From contig DAHUYB010000076.1 in assembly GCA_027315405.1 (NCBI GenBank), positions 1 through 64,000 on the forward strand: a DNA stretch of 64,000 nt, in the 5' to 3' direction. The notes beneath the pieces are model-generated. The model saw only the letters and a list, made by a program, of their open reading frames with translations, did no database searches and had not been told where the DNA came from. The DNA comes from Gammaproteobacteria bacterium. Lineage in GTDB: Bacteria; Pseudomonadota; Gammaproteobacteria; Natronospirales; REEB76. A program made the position numbers and the translations under genes. Shown piece by piece: positions 44,150-53,506 of this stretch (position 1 is its first letter; each line of letters begins with the position of its first letter).

Positions 44150-45152
44150 GATTGACATCCACACCCACATCCTGCCGGAGAACTGGCCGGACCTGAAGGA
44201 GCGCTACGGCTACGGCGGCTTCATTCAGTTGCAGCACCACGGCCCCGGCTGCGCGCGCATGTTGCGCGACGGCCAGTTGTTCCGTGAAATCCAGGCGAAT
44301 TGCTGGGACCCGCAAACCCGCATCAAGGAATGCGACGCCCACGGCGTCAACGTGCAGGTGCTGTCCACCGTGCCGGTGATGTTCAGCTACTGGGCGAAAC
44401 CGCAGCACGCGCTGGACTTGGCCAGGATGCTCAATGACCACATCGCCAGCGTGGCGGCGGAACAACCGCGCCGCTTCGTGGGCCTCGGTACCGTGCCGTT
44501 GCAGTCATCGGAATTAGCCATCCGGGAGCTGGAGCGCTGCGTGCAGGAACTGAAGTTTCCCGGGGTGCAGATCGGCTCCCATGTGAATGGCATGAATCTC
44601 GATGATCCCACGCTGTTTCCGGTATTCGAGGCCGCACAAGAACTTGGCGCGGCAATCTTCGTACACCCCTGGGACATGCTTGCGAAAGAACGCACGCAGA
44701 AATACTGGACACCCTGGCTGGTGGCCATGCCGGCAGAAACCTCCCTGGCCGTGTGTTCCATGATCTTCGGCGGTGTGTTCGAGCGCCTGCCGAAACTGCG
44801 CGTGTGCTTCGCCCACGGTGGCGGTGCCTTCCCGGCCACCATTGGGCGCATCGAACACGGCTTCCAGGTGCGTCCGGACCTGTGCGCTGTGGATAACAAT
44901 ATCAATCCCATGAGCTATCTGGGCCGGTTCTACCTGGATTCACTGGTACATCACGCGGGCATGCTCAATTACATGCTCGAGCTCATGGGCGCAAGCAGCA
45001 TCGCTCTGGGCAGCGACTACCCCTTCCCCCTGGGCGAACCTGTGCCCGGTCAACTTATCGAATCCATGCAGTTGGACGCGAACACCGAGGAACGACTGCT
45101 GCACGGCACGGCACTGGAGTGGCTCAAGCTCGACAAGGTACATTTCCTGTGA
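44139..45152 (+). CDS. 2-amino-3-carboxymuconate-6-semialdehyde decarboxylase
   Basis: ACMSD removes CO2 from the ring-opened product of 3-hydroxyanthranilate and steers the flow to catabolism rather than to quinolinate and NAD. The 337-residue amidohydrolase-fold protein starts [18 protein letters not shown] with the zinc-binding H-x-H. It has [17 protein letters not shown] (about 171-187), [15 protein letters not shown] (about 226-240) and the metal Asp in [11 protein letters not shown] (about 294). Also known as nbaD. Its ATG overlaps the DUF559 stop and its stop overlaps the next gene (GTGA). Confidence 0.96.
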   Translation: MTFKIDIHTHILPENWPDLKERYGYGGFIQLQHHGPGCARMLRDGQLFREIQANCWDPQTRIKECDAHGVNVQVLSTVPVMFSYWAKPQHALDLARMLNDHIASVAAEQPRRFVGLGTVPLQSSELAIRELERCVQELKFPGVQIGSHVNGMNLDDPTLFPVFEAAQELGAAIFVHPWDMLAKERTQKYWTPWLVAMPAETSLAVCSMIFGGVFERLPKLRVCFAHGGGAFPATIGRIEHGFQVRPDLCAVDNNINPMSYLGRFYLDSLVHHAGMLNYMLELMGASSIALGSDYPFPLGEPVPGQLIESMQLDANTEERLLHGTALEWLKLDKVHFL

Positions 45153-45925
45153 ACCTCCTGCGCTTTGAAATGGACAATCATCATTGCAGCTTCGACCCCA
45201 CGCGCGGGATATCGCTGGCGATTCCTTTGCAATTCAACGGCCCACAGCCGAATTTCTTCGCTGCGCCGTCCGCCAGCGCCGCGCCGCTGGAAATAGCCAG
45301 CTTTACCGGCGACACTCGACAGGGCGGCAGTTGCAATGTCAGTCAATACCGCTTGGTGCCCCACTGCAACGGCACCCACACGGAATGTGTCGGTCATCTG
45401 GTGGCCGATGCCATGGCGGTAAGCGAGCAACTGCGGGTTTCACTGTTGCCGGCCACGCTGGTCACTGTCGCACCGCGCCACAATGTGATCGATACAGCGC
45501 TGATAAAAATGGGTCTGCAACACCATCCTTTGCGGGGCATGCATACCGCCTTCATCATCCGCACCCTGCCCAACACCAGAGAAAAACTCTCGCACCGATA
45601 CGACCTTGTGCCACCCGCGCACCTGGCCGAAGAAGCCGCCACCTTGCTGGTGGAAGCCGGCGTGGAACACGTGCTGGTGGATTTGCCTTCTCTCGACCCC
45701 ATGCACGATGAAGGGCGGCTGGCGGCACACCACGTCTTTTGGGGTCTGCCGGCCGGCAGCCGCCGGCAGGTCGATGCCAAACGACCGCGTGCCACGGTGA
45801 CCGAAATGATTTACGTTCCCGAGCAGGTGAAGGACGGCTATTACCTGCTGGACCTGCAGATCCCGGCATTCGTGAGCGATGCCGCACCCAGCCGACCCGT
45901 CATCTACCCGATAGAAATAAAATGA
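45149..45925 (+). CDS. Cyclase-family protein, probable kynurenine formamidase
   Basis: The GTG at 45149 overlaps the ACMSD stop and gives 258 residues. The metal-dependent cyclase/formamidase motif H-x-G-x-H-x-D-x-x-x-H appears as [13 protein letters not shown] (about 72-84), with Glu in the usual Asp position. [15 protein letters not shown] and [10 protein letters not shown] follow. Among kynurenine genes the likely job is hydrolysis of N-formylkynurenine to kynurenine and formate (KynB role). The sequence branch is not the classical KynB, so this is inferred from the neighbours. A later ATG at 45170 is possible. It overlaps kynU by four bases. Confidence 0.82.
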   Translation: MNLLRFEMDNHHCSFDPTRGISLAIPLQFNGPQPNFFAAPSASAAPLEIASFTGDTRQGGSCNVSQYRLVPHCNGTHTECVGHLVADAMAVSEQLRVSLLPATLVTVAPRHNVIDTALIKMGLQHHPLRGMHTAFIIRTLPNTREKLSHRYDLVPPAHLAEEAATLLVEAGVEHVLVDLPSLDPMHDEGRLAAHHVFWGLPAGSRRQVDAKRPRATVTEMIYVPEQVKDGYYLLDLQIPAFVSDAAPSRPVIYPIEIK

Positions 45926-47202
45926 GCTTTCGCCCCGCTGCCGATTTCGCCGCCGAACTGGATCGCAGCGATCCATTGGCAAGTTACCGCCGGCAATTCC
46001 ATATTCCACGATACCGGGACGGCGAAGAAATCTATCTGTGCGGCAACTCCCTCGGGCTGCAACCGAAAACCACGGAGCGTTATGTGCGCGAGGAACTGGA
46101 GGACTGGGCGCGTCTCGCCGTGAAGGGTCATTTCGCCGGCCGCCGCCCCTGGATGCCCTATCACGAGCTGTTCAGCGAGCGCACAGCCCGGCTGGTGGGC
46201 GCCGGGCCGCAGGAAGTGGTGAACATGAACTCCCTCACCGTCAACCTGCACCTTATGCTGGTGAGTTTCTACCGGCCCACAGCTACGCGTCACCGCATCC
46301 TCATCGAGGGTAGCGCCTTCCCATCCGACCGTTACGCAGCGAATTCCCAAATCCGTTTTCATGGTTTCGATCCGGACACCAGCCTGTTGGAACTTGCCCC
46401 ATCGGCGGGTCATGGCGGCCTGGACATGGATGAAGTGGAAGCCGTCATCCGCTCCGAGGGCGAACGGCTCGCGCTGGTGTTGCTCCCCGGTGTGCAGTAT
46501 TACAGCGGTCAGGCATTCGATATGGAGCGCCTCACCCACGCGGCCCACGCCGTGGGGGCGGTGGCTGGTTTCGATCTTGCGCACGCCACCGGCAACTTGC
46601 CGCTGCAGCTGCATGACTGGGACGTGGACTTCGCCGTGTGGTGCAATTACAAATACATGAACGCCGGTCCCGGCGCCGTGGCCGGCTGCTTCGTGCATGC
46701 GCGCCACGCCCACACCTTCGCGCTGCCGCGTTTTGCCGGCTGGTGGGGACACGATAAGGCCACGCGTTTTCGCATGCAGCCGGAGTTCGCGCCGATGCCG
46801 GGCGCCGAAGGCTGGCAGGTGAGTAACCCGCCGATCCTGGCGCTCGCACCGTTGCTGGCGTCGCTGGAAATCTTCGACGCTGCCGGCATGGCGCGGCTGC
46901 GGGAAAAATCCCTGCGGCTCACGGGCTACCTGGAATTCCTGCTGGATGAACGACTGGCCGAAGCGGTTGAAATCATCACGTCGCGGAATCCCGCGGAACG
47001 CGGCTGCCAGCTATCGTTGCGGATTACGGGCACCCGCAGCCGGGCAAGAGAAATCTTCACGCGCCTGGAGCAGACCGGCGTGACCGCCGACTGGCGCGAA
47101 CCGGACGTGCTGCGGGTGGCGCCGGTGCCGCTCTATAACACCTATACCGACGTGTTCCAGTTTGTGGAAAAATTGGCACAGGTACTGAGTACTGCGTGCT
47201 GA
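45922..47202 (+). CDS. kynU: Kynureninase
   Basis: KynU is a PLP enzyme that splits kynurenine or 3-hydroxykynurenine into anthranilate or 3-hydroxyanthranilate plus alanine. The 426 residues start [20 protein letters not shown] at an ATGA overlap. Signatures are YLCGNSLGLQPKTT, the PLP-binding Lys in WCNYKYMNAGPGAVAG (about 239), and GWWGHDKATRFRM. With kmo next door, the 3-hydroxy form is the main substrate here. The frame opening at 45739 is overlap with the preceding gene. Confidence 0.97.
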   Translation: MSFRPAADFAAELDRSDPLASYRRQFHIPRYRDGEEIYLCGNSLGLQPKTTERYVREELEDWARLAVKGHFAGRRPWMPYHELFSERTARLVGAGPQEVVNMNSLTVNLHLMLVSFYRPTATRHRILIEGSAFPSDRYAANSQIRFHGFDPDTSLLELAPSAGHGGLDMDEVEAVIRSEGERLALVLLPGVQYYSGQAFDMERLTHAAHAVGAVAGFDLAHATGNLPLQLHDWDVDFAVWCNYKYMNAGPGAVAGCFVHARHAHTFALPRFAGWWGHDKATRFRMQPEFAPMPGAEGWQVSNPPILALAPLLASLEIFDAAGMARLREKSLRLTGYLEFLLDERLAEAVEIITSRNPAERGCQLSLRITGTRSRAREIFTRLEQTGVTADWREPDVLRVAPVPLYNTYTDVFQFVEKLAQVLSTAC

Positions 47203-47276
47203 GGGCTGCGTCAAGATAAAACTCCTGCTTGCACGCAGCACGAAGATAGCAGCGCCATCAACGGTATTTATTCCAA

Positions 47277-48641
47277 ATGCATACTGGAAAAGACATTACA
47301 TTGATCGGCGCCGGTCTCGCTGGCAGCCTGCTGGCCATTTTTCTCGCCAGACGCGGCTTCAAGGTGACGGTGTACGAGCGCCAGCCGGATATGCGGCATC
47401 ACACCATCCCTGCCGGCCGTTCCATCAACTTGGCCCTGGCCCATCGGGGTATCCGGGCTCTCAAGCACGTGGGCATCTTCGAGCAGGTTTCCAAACTGCT
47501 GATTCCCATGCGCGGCCGCATGTTGCATGACAAGCAAGGCCGCACGGCTCTGACGCCCTATGGCCGCACACCTACGGAAGTGATTCACTCCATCTCGCGT
47601 CCCGGCCTGAACAAACTGCTCATGGATGCAGCGGAGAATGCCGGTGCCCGCATCCACTTCGGGCAGCGCTGCGATGACCTGGATTTTGACAGTGGCAATT
47701 TGCAGCTCGTGGAGGACTCCGGCAGGCACTCCCACACCGTGCAGGCACCGCCGGTCATCGCCACCGATGGCGGCGGCTCGGCGGTGCGCCAGGCCATGGT
47801 GAAGCGCCTGGGAGTGAAAGTGGTTGAAGATCTTCTGCCCCATGGCTATAAGGAACTCACCATTCCTGCCGGGGCAGACGGCCGGCATCCGATGGAGCGC
47901 GAGGCCTTGCACATCTGGCCACGCGGCGGTTACATGCTCATCGCCCTGCCGAACCTGGATGGCAGCTTCACCGTGACCTTGTTTCTTCCCGCGCAAGGCA
48001 TACCCAGTTTTGCCTCATTGGAGAAACCCGCGACGCTGCGGGCATTCTTTGCAAACAACTTCCCCGATGCCCTGCAATTCCTACCGGATCTGGAAAATGA
48101 ATTCTATGCACATCCCACGGGTCTCATGGGCACGGTACACAGTGATGCCTGGCATGTACGCGATCAGGTGTTGCTGCTGGGGGATGCCGCCCATGCCATG
48201 GTGCCATTCCACGGCCAGGGCATGAACTGTGCCTTCGAAGACTGCCTGATCCTGGACCGCTGCATCGAAAAATACGCGGGCAACTGGGGGAAAGTGTTCA
48301 CGGAGTTTGAAAGCCAGCGCAAACCCGATGCCGAGGCCATCGCCGCCATGGCGCTGGAAAACTACGTGGAAATGCGTGACGCAGTGCGCGACCCGAAGTT
48401 CCAGCTGCAAAAGAAACTGGGCTTCCTGCTGGAGGAGCGCCACCCCGGGGTATTCGTGCCGCGCTATTCCCTGGTGATGTTCCACCACCTGCCCTATTCA
48501 GAAGCCCAACGCCGCGGCGCCATCCAGCAGCAGATTCTCGACGCCCTGACCGCGCATATCGGGTCCATCGAAGCAGTGGATATCAAACAGGCGGATGCCG
48601 TGATTTACGAAAAACTTGGAACCAGGAAAATAACAACGTGA
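47277..48641 (+). CDS. kmo: Kynurenine 3-monooxygenase
   Basis: Kmo hydroxylates kynurenine at C3 with NADPH and FAD. The 454 residues have the dinucleotide motif IGAGLAGSLLAIFLARRGFKVTVYE (about 9-33), RSINLALAHRGI (about 48-59), and the FAD/NAD motif LLGDAAHAMVPFHGQGMNCAFEDC (about 300-323). The final segment has some hydrophobic character, FLLEERHPGVFVPRYSLVMFHHLPY, as in membrane-associated eukaryotic forms. It overlaps the next gene (GTGA). Confidence 0.96.
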   Translation: MHTGKDITLIGAGLAGSLLAIFLARRGFKVTVYERQPDMRHHTIPAGRSINLALAHRGIRALKHVGIFEQVSKLLIPMRGRMLHDKQGRTALTPYGRTPTEVIHSISRPGLNKLLMDAAENAGARIHFGQRCDDLDFDSGNLQLVEDSGRHSHTVQAPPVIATDGGGSAVRQAMVKRLGVKVVEDLLPHGYKELTIPAGADGRHPMEREALHIWPRGGYMLIALPNLDGSFTVTLFLPAQGIPSFASLEKPATLRAFFANNFPDALQFLPDLENEFYAHPTGLMGTVHSDAWHVRDQVLLLGDAAHAMVPFHGQGMNCAFEDCLILDRCIEKYAGNWGKVFTEFESQRKPDAEAIAAMALENYVEMRDAVRDPKFQLQKKLGFLLEERHPGVFVPRYSLVMFHHLPYSEAQRRGAIQQQILDALTAHIGSIEAVDIKQADAVIYEKLGTRKITT

Positions 48642-49690
48642 GCACTCATCCATTCCTAGCGGGCCTGCAAAGCAACCCTGATTTCCTGTTGCAGAATTTT
48701 GACCTGGCTAATCGCCGCGCACTGATCGTGCGCGTCAGCGAAGACCTTTACCGGGAAGCCTCGTTCCTGGACGACCGCCTATTCAATCCCCAGATGGAGG
48801 GCTTCTGGTTGCCACTGGAATCGGTGTTGCAGGAAACAAGCCGGCTGACAACGGCTGCCCCACATTATATTTTCCACGTGGGACATTGCGGTTCGACCCT
48901 GATTTCGCGGTTGCTGGCCGAACTACCCGGCTGTCTGCCGCTGCGGGAGCCCATGGCGCTTCTGACCCTGGCCGTTGCACGCCGCGAACTGGGGCGGCCC
49001 TGCTCGTGGGTGAGCCTGGCGCAGTGGGACCAACTGTTGCAAACGGCCATGCGTACGCTCGCCAGAACCTATCGCAACGCCGACCGTGCCATCATCAAGG
49101 CCACCAGCACCGCCGGCAATTTGCTGGAAGTGATCGGCCCGCAGGCGGACAGCGATTCCCGCCTTCTGATGATGTACATCGGGCTGGAATCAATGCTGGC
49201 ATTGATGCTGCGGACCCAGGATCTGCGCGACAGCATCCACGCCTATTCTCCCGCTTGGCTCACGGATTTTTGCCGCCTGACAGGCCGCAACGATATCAAT
49301 CTGGCCGGCCTCGGCGATGCGCAGCAAATAGCGGGCAAGTGGCTCACGCTGCTGTTGCTGTTCCACCGGGCAAAATTAGCGGCCCCGGAACGGGTCTGGC
49401 TGCTAAACTTCGACGACTTCCTGAAACGGCCGGCGGAACAATTCACCGACATCGCCGCACTGTTTCGCCTGCAGTGTGATCAGGATAAGGCCCGGTCCTT
49501 GTGCAGCGGTCCGTTGATGCGCGCGTATTCAAAGATTCCCGCTCAGAACTTTGATCCGGCTCAGCGTGAGCGGGAACTGCAAATGGCGCGGCAACAATTC
49601 CGGAGTGAAATACAAGCAGGTTTACAGTGGGCGGAGACAGTGTGCAGTGAAACTCCGTCACTCGCGTCTGTGGCCGCATACCTGAACTGA
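48638..49690 (+). CDS. Sulfotransferase-like P-loop protein
   Basis: The 350-residue protein starts at GTG 48638, overlapping the kmo stop. HYIFHVGHCGSTLISRLLAELPG (about 76-98) is a phosphosulfate-binding-type P-loop (compare G-x-x-R-S-G-T-T) followed by LREP, the usual partner of the 5'-PSB loop in PAPS-dependent sulfotransferases. VWLLNFDDFLKRP at about 248-260 fits the later V-x-Y-E-D-L motif. No substrate can be named; coupling to kmo suggests the same transcript. It ends 18 bases from the convergent folA. Confidence 0.65.
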   Translation: MSTHPFLAGLQSNPDFLLQNFDLANRRALIVRVSEDLYREASFLDDRLFNPQMEGFWLPLESVLQETSRLTTAAPHYIFHVGHCGSTLISRLLAELPGCLPLREPMALLTLAVARRELGRPCSWVSLAQWDQLLQTAMRTLARTYRNADRAIIKATSTAGNLLEVIGPQADSDSRLLMMYIGLESMLALMLRTQDLRDSIHAYSPAWLTDFCRLTGRNDINLAGLGDAQQIAGKWLTLLLLFHRAKLAAPERVWLLNFDDFLKRPAEQFTDIAALFRLQCDQDKARSLCSGPLMRAYSKIPAQNFDPAQRERELQMARQQFRSEIQAGLQWAETVCSETPSLASVAAYLN

Positions 49691-49708
49691 ACAACCCCAT
49701 GTGTGAGT

Positions 49709-50209
49709 TCAGACCAGATTGTGCGGCACCAAACGTTCCAGCGTGACAAAGGAATAGGCGTGGACATTCCGCGCATCGGACGCATGATCCTCACGCGCCG
49801 TTTCCCGCCAGTCCGTTGGATCGAGAGCAGGAAAAAACGTGTCAGCATCGAAATGCGCATGCACCCGCGTCAGATATATCCGTTGGGCGCGCGGCAGCGC
49901 TTCGCGGTAGAGTTCACCCCCACCGATCAGCATGATCTCCGGCACCGCGGCCGCCAGCACCAGCGCATCCGTCAATGAATTCGCCATCTCGCAGCCAGCG
50001 GCGCGATACGCCGCATTGCGGGTCACCACGATATTGCGCCGGCCCGGCAATGGCTTGCCGATGGCCTCGAAGGTATGGCGGCCCATGAGTACCGGCTTGC
50101 CGAGGGTCAGCACCTTGAAGTGCCTGAGATCGGCGGGCAGATGCCAGGGCATCGTTCCGCCCTGGCCGATCTCGTTGTGCTCGCCGACGGCGACGATCAG
50201 GGAGAGCAT
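49709..50209 (-). CDS. folA: Dihydrofolate reductase
   Basis: FolA reduces dihydrofolate, which the neighbouring ThyA generates, back to tetrahydrofolate. From the ATG at 50209 it has 166 residues. [32 protein letters not shown] holds the substrate-binding W and D (P-W-H-L-P-x-D). GRHTFEAIGKPLPGRRNIVVT and IGGGELYREALP form the NADPH site. The ATG overlaps the csaA stop by one base. The frame stays open to 50299, inside csaA. Confidence 0.97.
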   Translation of the reverse strand: MLSLIVAVGEHNEIGQGGTMPWHLPADLRHFKVLTLGKPVLMGRHTFEAIGKPLPGRRNIVVTRNAAYRAAGCEMANSLTDALVLAAAVPEIMLIGGGELYREALPRAQRIYLTRVHAHFDADTFFPALDPTDWRETAREDHASDARNVHAYSFVTLERLVPHNLV

Positions 50210-50547
50210 CAGCCCAGCTTCGCGCCGTTCGGCACCGGCTTGTCTGGCACTGCCAGCACCACGCTGCCGTCCTCCCGGTAGAAGCCGCACACCAGGCATT
50301 CGGATAAAAACGGACCGATGCGCTTGGGCGGAAAGTTCACCACGCCCAACACCTGCCTGCCAACCAGTTCCTCCAGTTTGTAATGCACGGTGATTTGCAC
50401 CGAGGATTTCCGGACGCCCACTTCCGGACCGAAATCCACCGTCAGCTGGTAAGCAGGCTTGCGTGCTTCCGGGAATATTTCCGCCTTGATCACGGTACCG
50501 GCACGCAATGCTAGCCTCTCGAAATCCTGCCAGCTGATGGTATTCAT
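50209..50547 (-). CDS. csaA: tRNA-binding protein CsaA-like
   Basis: The 112-residue protein is a stand-alone OB-fold of the tRNA-binding type found at the end of methionyl-tRNA synthetase. Seen are [61 protein letters not shown] and the final PVPNGAKLG. CsaA proteins bind tRNA and were described as secretion-related chaperones in Bacillus; the physiological role is uncertain. It lies between thyA and folA in a tight minus-strand operon. Confidence 0.92.
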   Translation of the reverse strand: MNTISWQDFERLALRAGTVIKAEIFPEARKPAYQLTVDFGPEVGVRKSSVQITVHYKLEELVGRQVLGVVNFPPKRIGPFLSECLVCGFYREDGSVVLAVPDKPVPNGAKLG

Positions 50548-50556
50548 GGGCTGTGC

Positions 50557-51351
50557 TTACACTGCGATCGGCGCCTTGATGGCGGAATGACTCTGGTAAC
50601 CGGCAATCTCGAAATCCTCGAATGTGTAATCGAACAGACTCGGGGGTTTGCGCTTTATAATCAGTTGCGGCAGCGGATGGGGCTTGCGGGACAACTGCTG
50701 GTCCACTTGTTGCAGATGATTCAGATACAGGTGGCAGTCGCCGCCGGTCCAGATGAATTCACCGGGCTGCAAATCCGTCTGTTGCGCGAGCATGTGTGTA
50801 AGCAACGCATAGGAGCACAGGTTGAACGGCACGCCCAGGAAGATATCGGCGCTGCGCTGGTAGAGCTGGCAGGAAAGCCGTCCATCCGCCACGTAGAACT
50901 GGAAGAACGCATGGCAGGGTTGCAATGCCATTTTGTCCAGGTCCGCCACGTTCCAGGCGCTCACCAGGATGCGGCGCGAATCCGGATTCTTGCGCAACAG
51001 TTCCAGCACCTTCGAAATCTGGTCAATGTGCCGGCCGTCCGGCGCCGGCCAGGATCGCCACTGATAGCCGTAAACCGGCCCCAGATCGCCGTTAGCATCC
51101 GCCCACTCGTCCCAGATGCTGACCTGGTTGTCATGCAGGTACTTGAGATTGGTTTCCCCCCGCAGGAACCACAGCAATTCGTGGATGATGGAGCGGAAAT
51201 GCAGTTTTTTGGTGGTGACGGCCGGAAATCCCTCAGTCAGATCGAAACGCATCTGATAACCGAACACCGAGAGGGTGCCGGTGCCGGTGCGGTCGTTCTT
51301 GCGTGTGCCGTGCTCACGCACCTGGCGCATGAACTCCAGATACTGGCGCAT
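50557..51351 (-). CDS. thyA: Thymidylate synthase
   Basis: ThyA methylates dUMP to dTMP with methylene-tetrahydrofolate and yields dihydrofolate for FolA. The 264 residues begin [31 protein letters not shown]. The catalytic Cys lies in [12 protein letters not shown] (about 146), with RRILVSAWN and [13 protein letters not shown] before and after. The ATG at 51351 overlaps the lgt stop by one base. The frame opening at 51585 is inside lgt. Confidence 0.98.
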   Translation of the reverse strand: MRQYLEFMRQVREHGTRKNDRTGTGTLSVFGYQMRFDLTEGFPAVTTKKLHFRSIIHELLWFLRGETNLKYLHDNQVSIWDEWADANGDLGPVYGYQWRSWPAPDGRHIDQISKVLELLRKNPDSRRILVSAWNVADLDKMALQPCHAFFQFYVADGRLSCQLYQRSADIFLGVPFNLCSYALLTHMLAQQTDLQPGEFIWTGGDCHLYLNHLQQVDQQLSRKPHPLPQLIIKRKPPSLFDYTFEDFEIAGYQSHSAIKAPIAV

Positions 51352-52238
51352 CAGGCAGCCCCCGGGCCCTCTTTGCGGCGGTAGGCCAGCACCAGTGTCA
51401 CGCCGCCAAGGATGATCAGCGGCAACGACAGAATCTGGCCCATGGTGAGCCAGCCGAAGGCCAGATAGCCGAACTGCGGATCCGGGAGACGCACAAACTC
51501 CACCAGGAAACGGAAGATGCCGTACAGCAGCGCAAACAGCGCCGAAACCGCCATGCGCGGCCGCGGTTTGAAGGTGAACACCCACAGCACCACGAACAGC
51601 ACCACGCCTTCCAGCATGAATTCATAGAGCTGCGACGGCTGACGCGGCAGACTGTAGCCATTCACTATCTGCCGACAGTATTCACTGCCGGTGAAGCGGT
51701 TATTGATGCAGGGAATGCGCATGGCCCAGGGCAGCGTCGAAACCTTGCCCCACAGCTCGCCGTTGATGAAATTGCCGATACGCCCGGCCGCCAGCCCGAT
51801 GGGCACCACCACCGCGGCGAAGTCCGCCACATCGAAATAGCGCTTATGGTATTTGCGTGCGAATAACCAAAAAGCCACGAGCACGCCCAGCAAGCCGCCA
51901 TGAAAACTCATGCCGCCGTCCCACACCTGGAACAGGTAGAGCGGATTCTGCCACTCGAGCCAGTGCCCGTGGTTGTCGTAGGCGTAAAACAGCGTGTAGC
52001 CGATGCGCCCACCCAGCACCACCCCCAGAGCCACATAGAACAGCAGGTCCGCGAGTTGCTCCTTGGTCCAGCCACTGTTGGGTTTGCGCGCGCGCAGGTA
52101 GGCGGCCAGATAGCAGCCGAGAAAACCCACCAGGTAAGTGATTCCATACCAGTGGATGGCGGGCTGGAACACCTGCCCGAACAGGTGCCAAGTTCCGAGA
52201 TTCAGGGCGACAGGGTTGAAATCGGGATAGGTCAGCAT
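51351..52238 (-). CDS. lgt: Prolipoprotein diacylglyceryl transferase
   Basis: Lgt attaches diacylglycerol from phosphatidylglycerol to the lipobox Cys of prolipoproteins, so it serves the several lipoproteins encoded in this window. The 295 residues contain about seven membrane segments, with YGITYLVGF, the [11 protein letters not shown] His motif (about 103) and [13 protein letters not shown] (about 143-155), the Lgt signature. It overlaps thyA, the common lgt-thyA pair of proteobacteria. Confidence 0.97.
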   Translation of the reverse strand: MLTYPDFNPVALNLGTWHLFGQVFQPAIHWYGITYLVGFLGCYLAAYLRARKPNSGWTKEQLADLLFYVALGVVLGGRIGYTLFYAYDNHGHWLEWQNPLYLFQVWDGGMSFHGGLLGVLVAFWLFARKYHKRYFDVADFAAVVVPIGLAAGRIGNFINGELWGKVSTLPWAMRIPCINNRFTGSEYCRQIVNGYSLPRQPSQLYEFMLEGVVLFVVLWVFTFKPRPRMAVSALFALLYGIFRFLVEFVRLPDPQFGYLAFGWLTMGQILSLPLIILGGVTLVLAYRRKEGPGAA

Positions 52239-52264
52239 GGTTGGGCAGTTTATCGGCTGAGCCT

Positions 52265-53452
52265 TCAGGCGTCCACAACACGCACAAAGAACGCCTTGAG
52301 ATAGGCGGTTTCAGGAATCGCGGGATGCACCGGATGATCCGCCGCCTGCCCGCCCCGCTCCAGCACTTGCGCTTCCCGGTGCAGATGGCGGGACGCCGAC
52401 TGGATCCCGGCAAGCAGGGCCTCCGCCGGCATATGGTAGGAACATGAGCAAGAAATGAGCAGGCCATCCCTGTTCAGCACCTGCATCCCCAGCTGATTGA
52501 GACGCTGATAGGCTTCCCGCCCTGCCGCCAGATCCTTCTTGCGTTTCACAAAGGCGGGCGGATCCAGCACCACCACGTCGAACTTTTCACCGGCGGCGTG
52601 CAATGCATGCAACGCATCGAAGGCATCGGCCTCGCGCGCGCCGATTTGCACGCCATTGAGGGTCGCGTTGCGGCTGGCCAGTGCCAGGGCCGGGGTAGAG
52701 CTGTCCACGCACAGCGCCTCGCGGGCGCCGCGGGCCGCCGCCTGGATACCCCAGGCACCCACATAGCTGAATACATCCAGCACCCGCTTGCCGGGCAGGT
52801 AACGCAGCAGGCGGCCGCGGTTGTCATACTGGTCGAAAAACCAGCCGGTCTTCTGCCCGCCTGTCAACGGCACCTCGAACCGGCATCCATGCTCCTCGAT
52901 AGTCACCGTATCCGCTACCATGCCGTACGCTAATTCCGTATACAGCGGCAAACCCTCCAGCTCGCGAATGCCCACGTCATTGCGGAACAGGATCCCGGAA
53001 GGCTGCATGACTTTCATGAGCGCTGCCACGATGTCGGCCTTCATCATTTCCATGCCGGCGGTGGTAATCTGCGCCACCAGCACCTCGCCATAACGGTCCA
53101 CCACCAGTCCGGGAAGATTATCGGATTCGCCGAACACCAAGCGATAAAACGGCTGCGCATACAGGCGCTCGCGCAACGCTAAAGCGACGTTGAGCCGATG
53201 CACCAGCAGCGAGCGATCCGGCGGATGCGCCGCATCGCGCGACAGCAAGCGCGCGCAAATCAATGAATTGGGGTTCACATAGCCGCTGCCGACGGCACGC
53301 CCGTTGTGCGCCTGAATCTCAACCACCTCGCCCGGCGCAAAGGCCTTGAGGGGCGTGCGTTTGATATCCACTTCGTTGCTGAACACCCACAGATGGCCGG
53401 CCCGCAGGCGCCGGTCTTCGTTCTTTTTCAACAGCAGCGGCGGGAGCGACAT
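52265..53452 (-). CDS. rlmI: RlmI-type 23S rRNA (cytosine-5) methyltransferase
   Basis: The 395-residue class I SAM methyltransferase begins with a PUA domain (about 1-75: [16 protein letters not shown] and [23 protein letters not shown]). An EEHD-like middle follows, then the catalytic domain with [20 protein letters not shown] (about 220-239), [15 protein letters not shown] (about 295-309) and SCSCSYHM near the end. E. coli RlmI methylates C1962 of 23S rRNA; the assignment within the family is by architecture. ATG at 53452 is taken as start; a TTG at 53464 adds four residues. Confidence 0.88.
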   Translation of the reverse strand: MSLPPLLLKKNEDRRLRAGHLWVFSNEVDIKRTPLKAFAPGEVVEIQAHNGRAVGSGYVNPNSLICARLLSRDAAHPPDRSLLVHRLNVALALRERLYAQPFYRLVFGESDNLPGLVVDRYGEVLVAQITTAGMEMMKADIVAALMKVMQPSGILFRNDVGIRELEGLPLYTELAYGMVADTVTIEEHGCRFEVPLTGGQKTGWFFDQYDNRGRLLRYLPGKRVLDVFSYVGAWGIQAAARGAREALCVDSSTPALALASRNATLNGVQIGAREADAFDALHALHAAGEKFDVVVLDPPAFVKRKKDLAAGREAYQRLNQLGMQVLNRDGLLISCSCSYHMPAEALLAGIQSASRHLHREAQVLERGGQAADHPVHPAIPETAYLKAFFVRVVDA

Positions 53453-53506
53453 GCGGTATGACAAGCCGGGGATTATAGTGGCGGCATTCTACCAGCCGCC
53501 CCCGAC

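Noticed and set aside
45904-46752. Minus-strand open frame of 282 codons
   Set aside because: Antisense to kynureninase, whose PLP-binding and other motifs are clear; no ribosome site and no family features.
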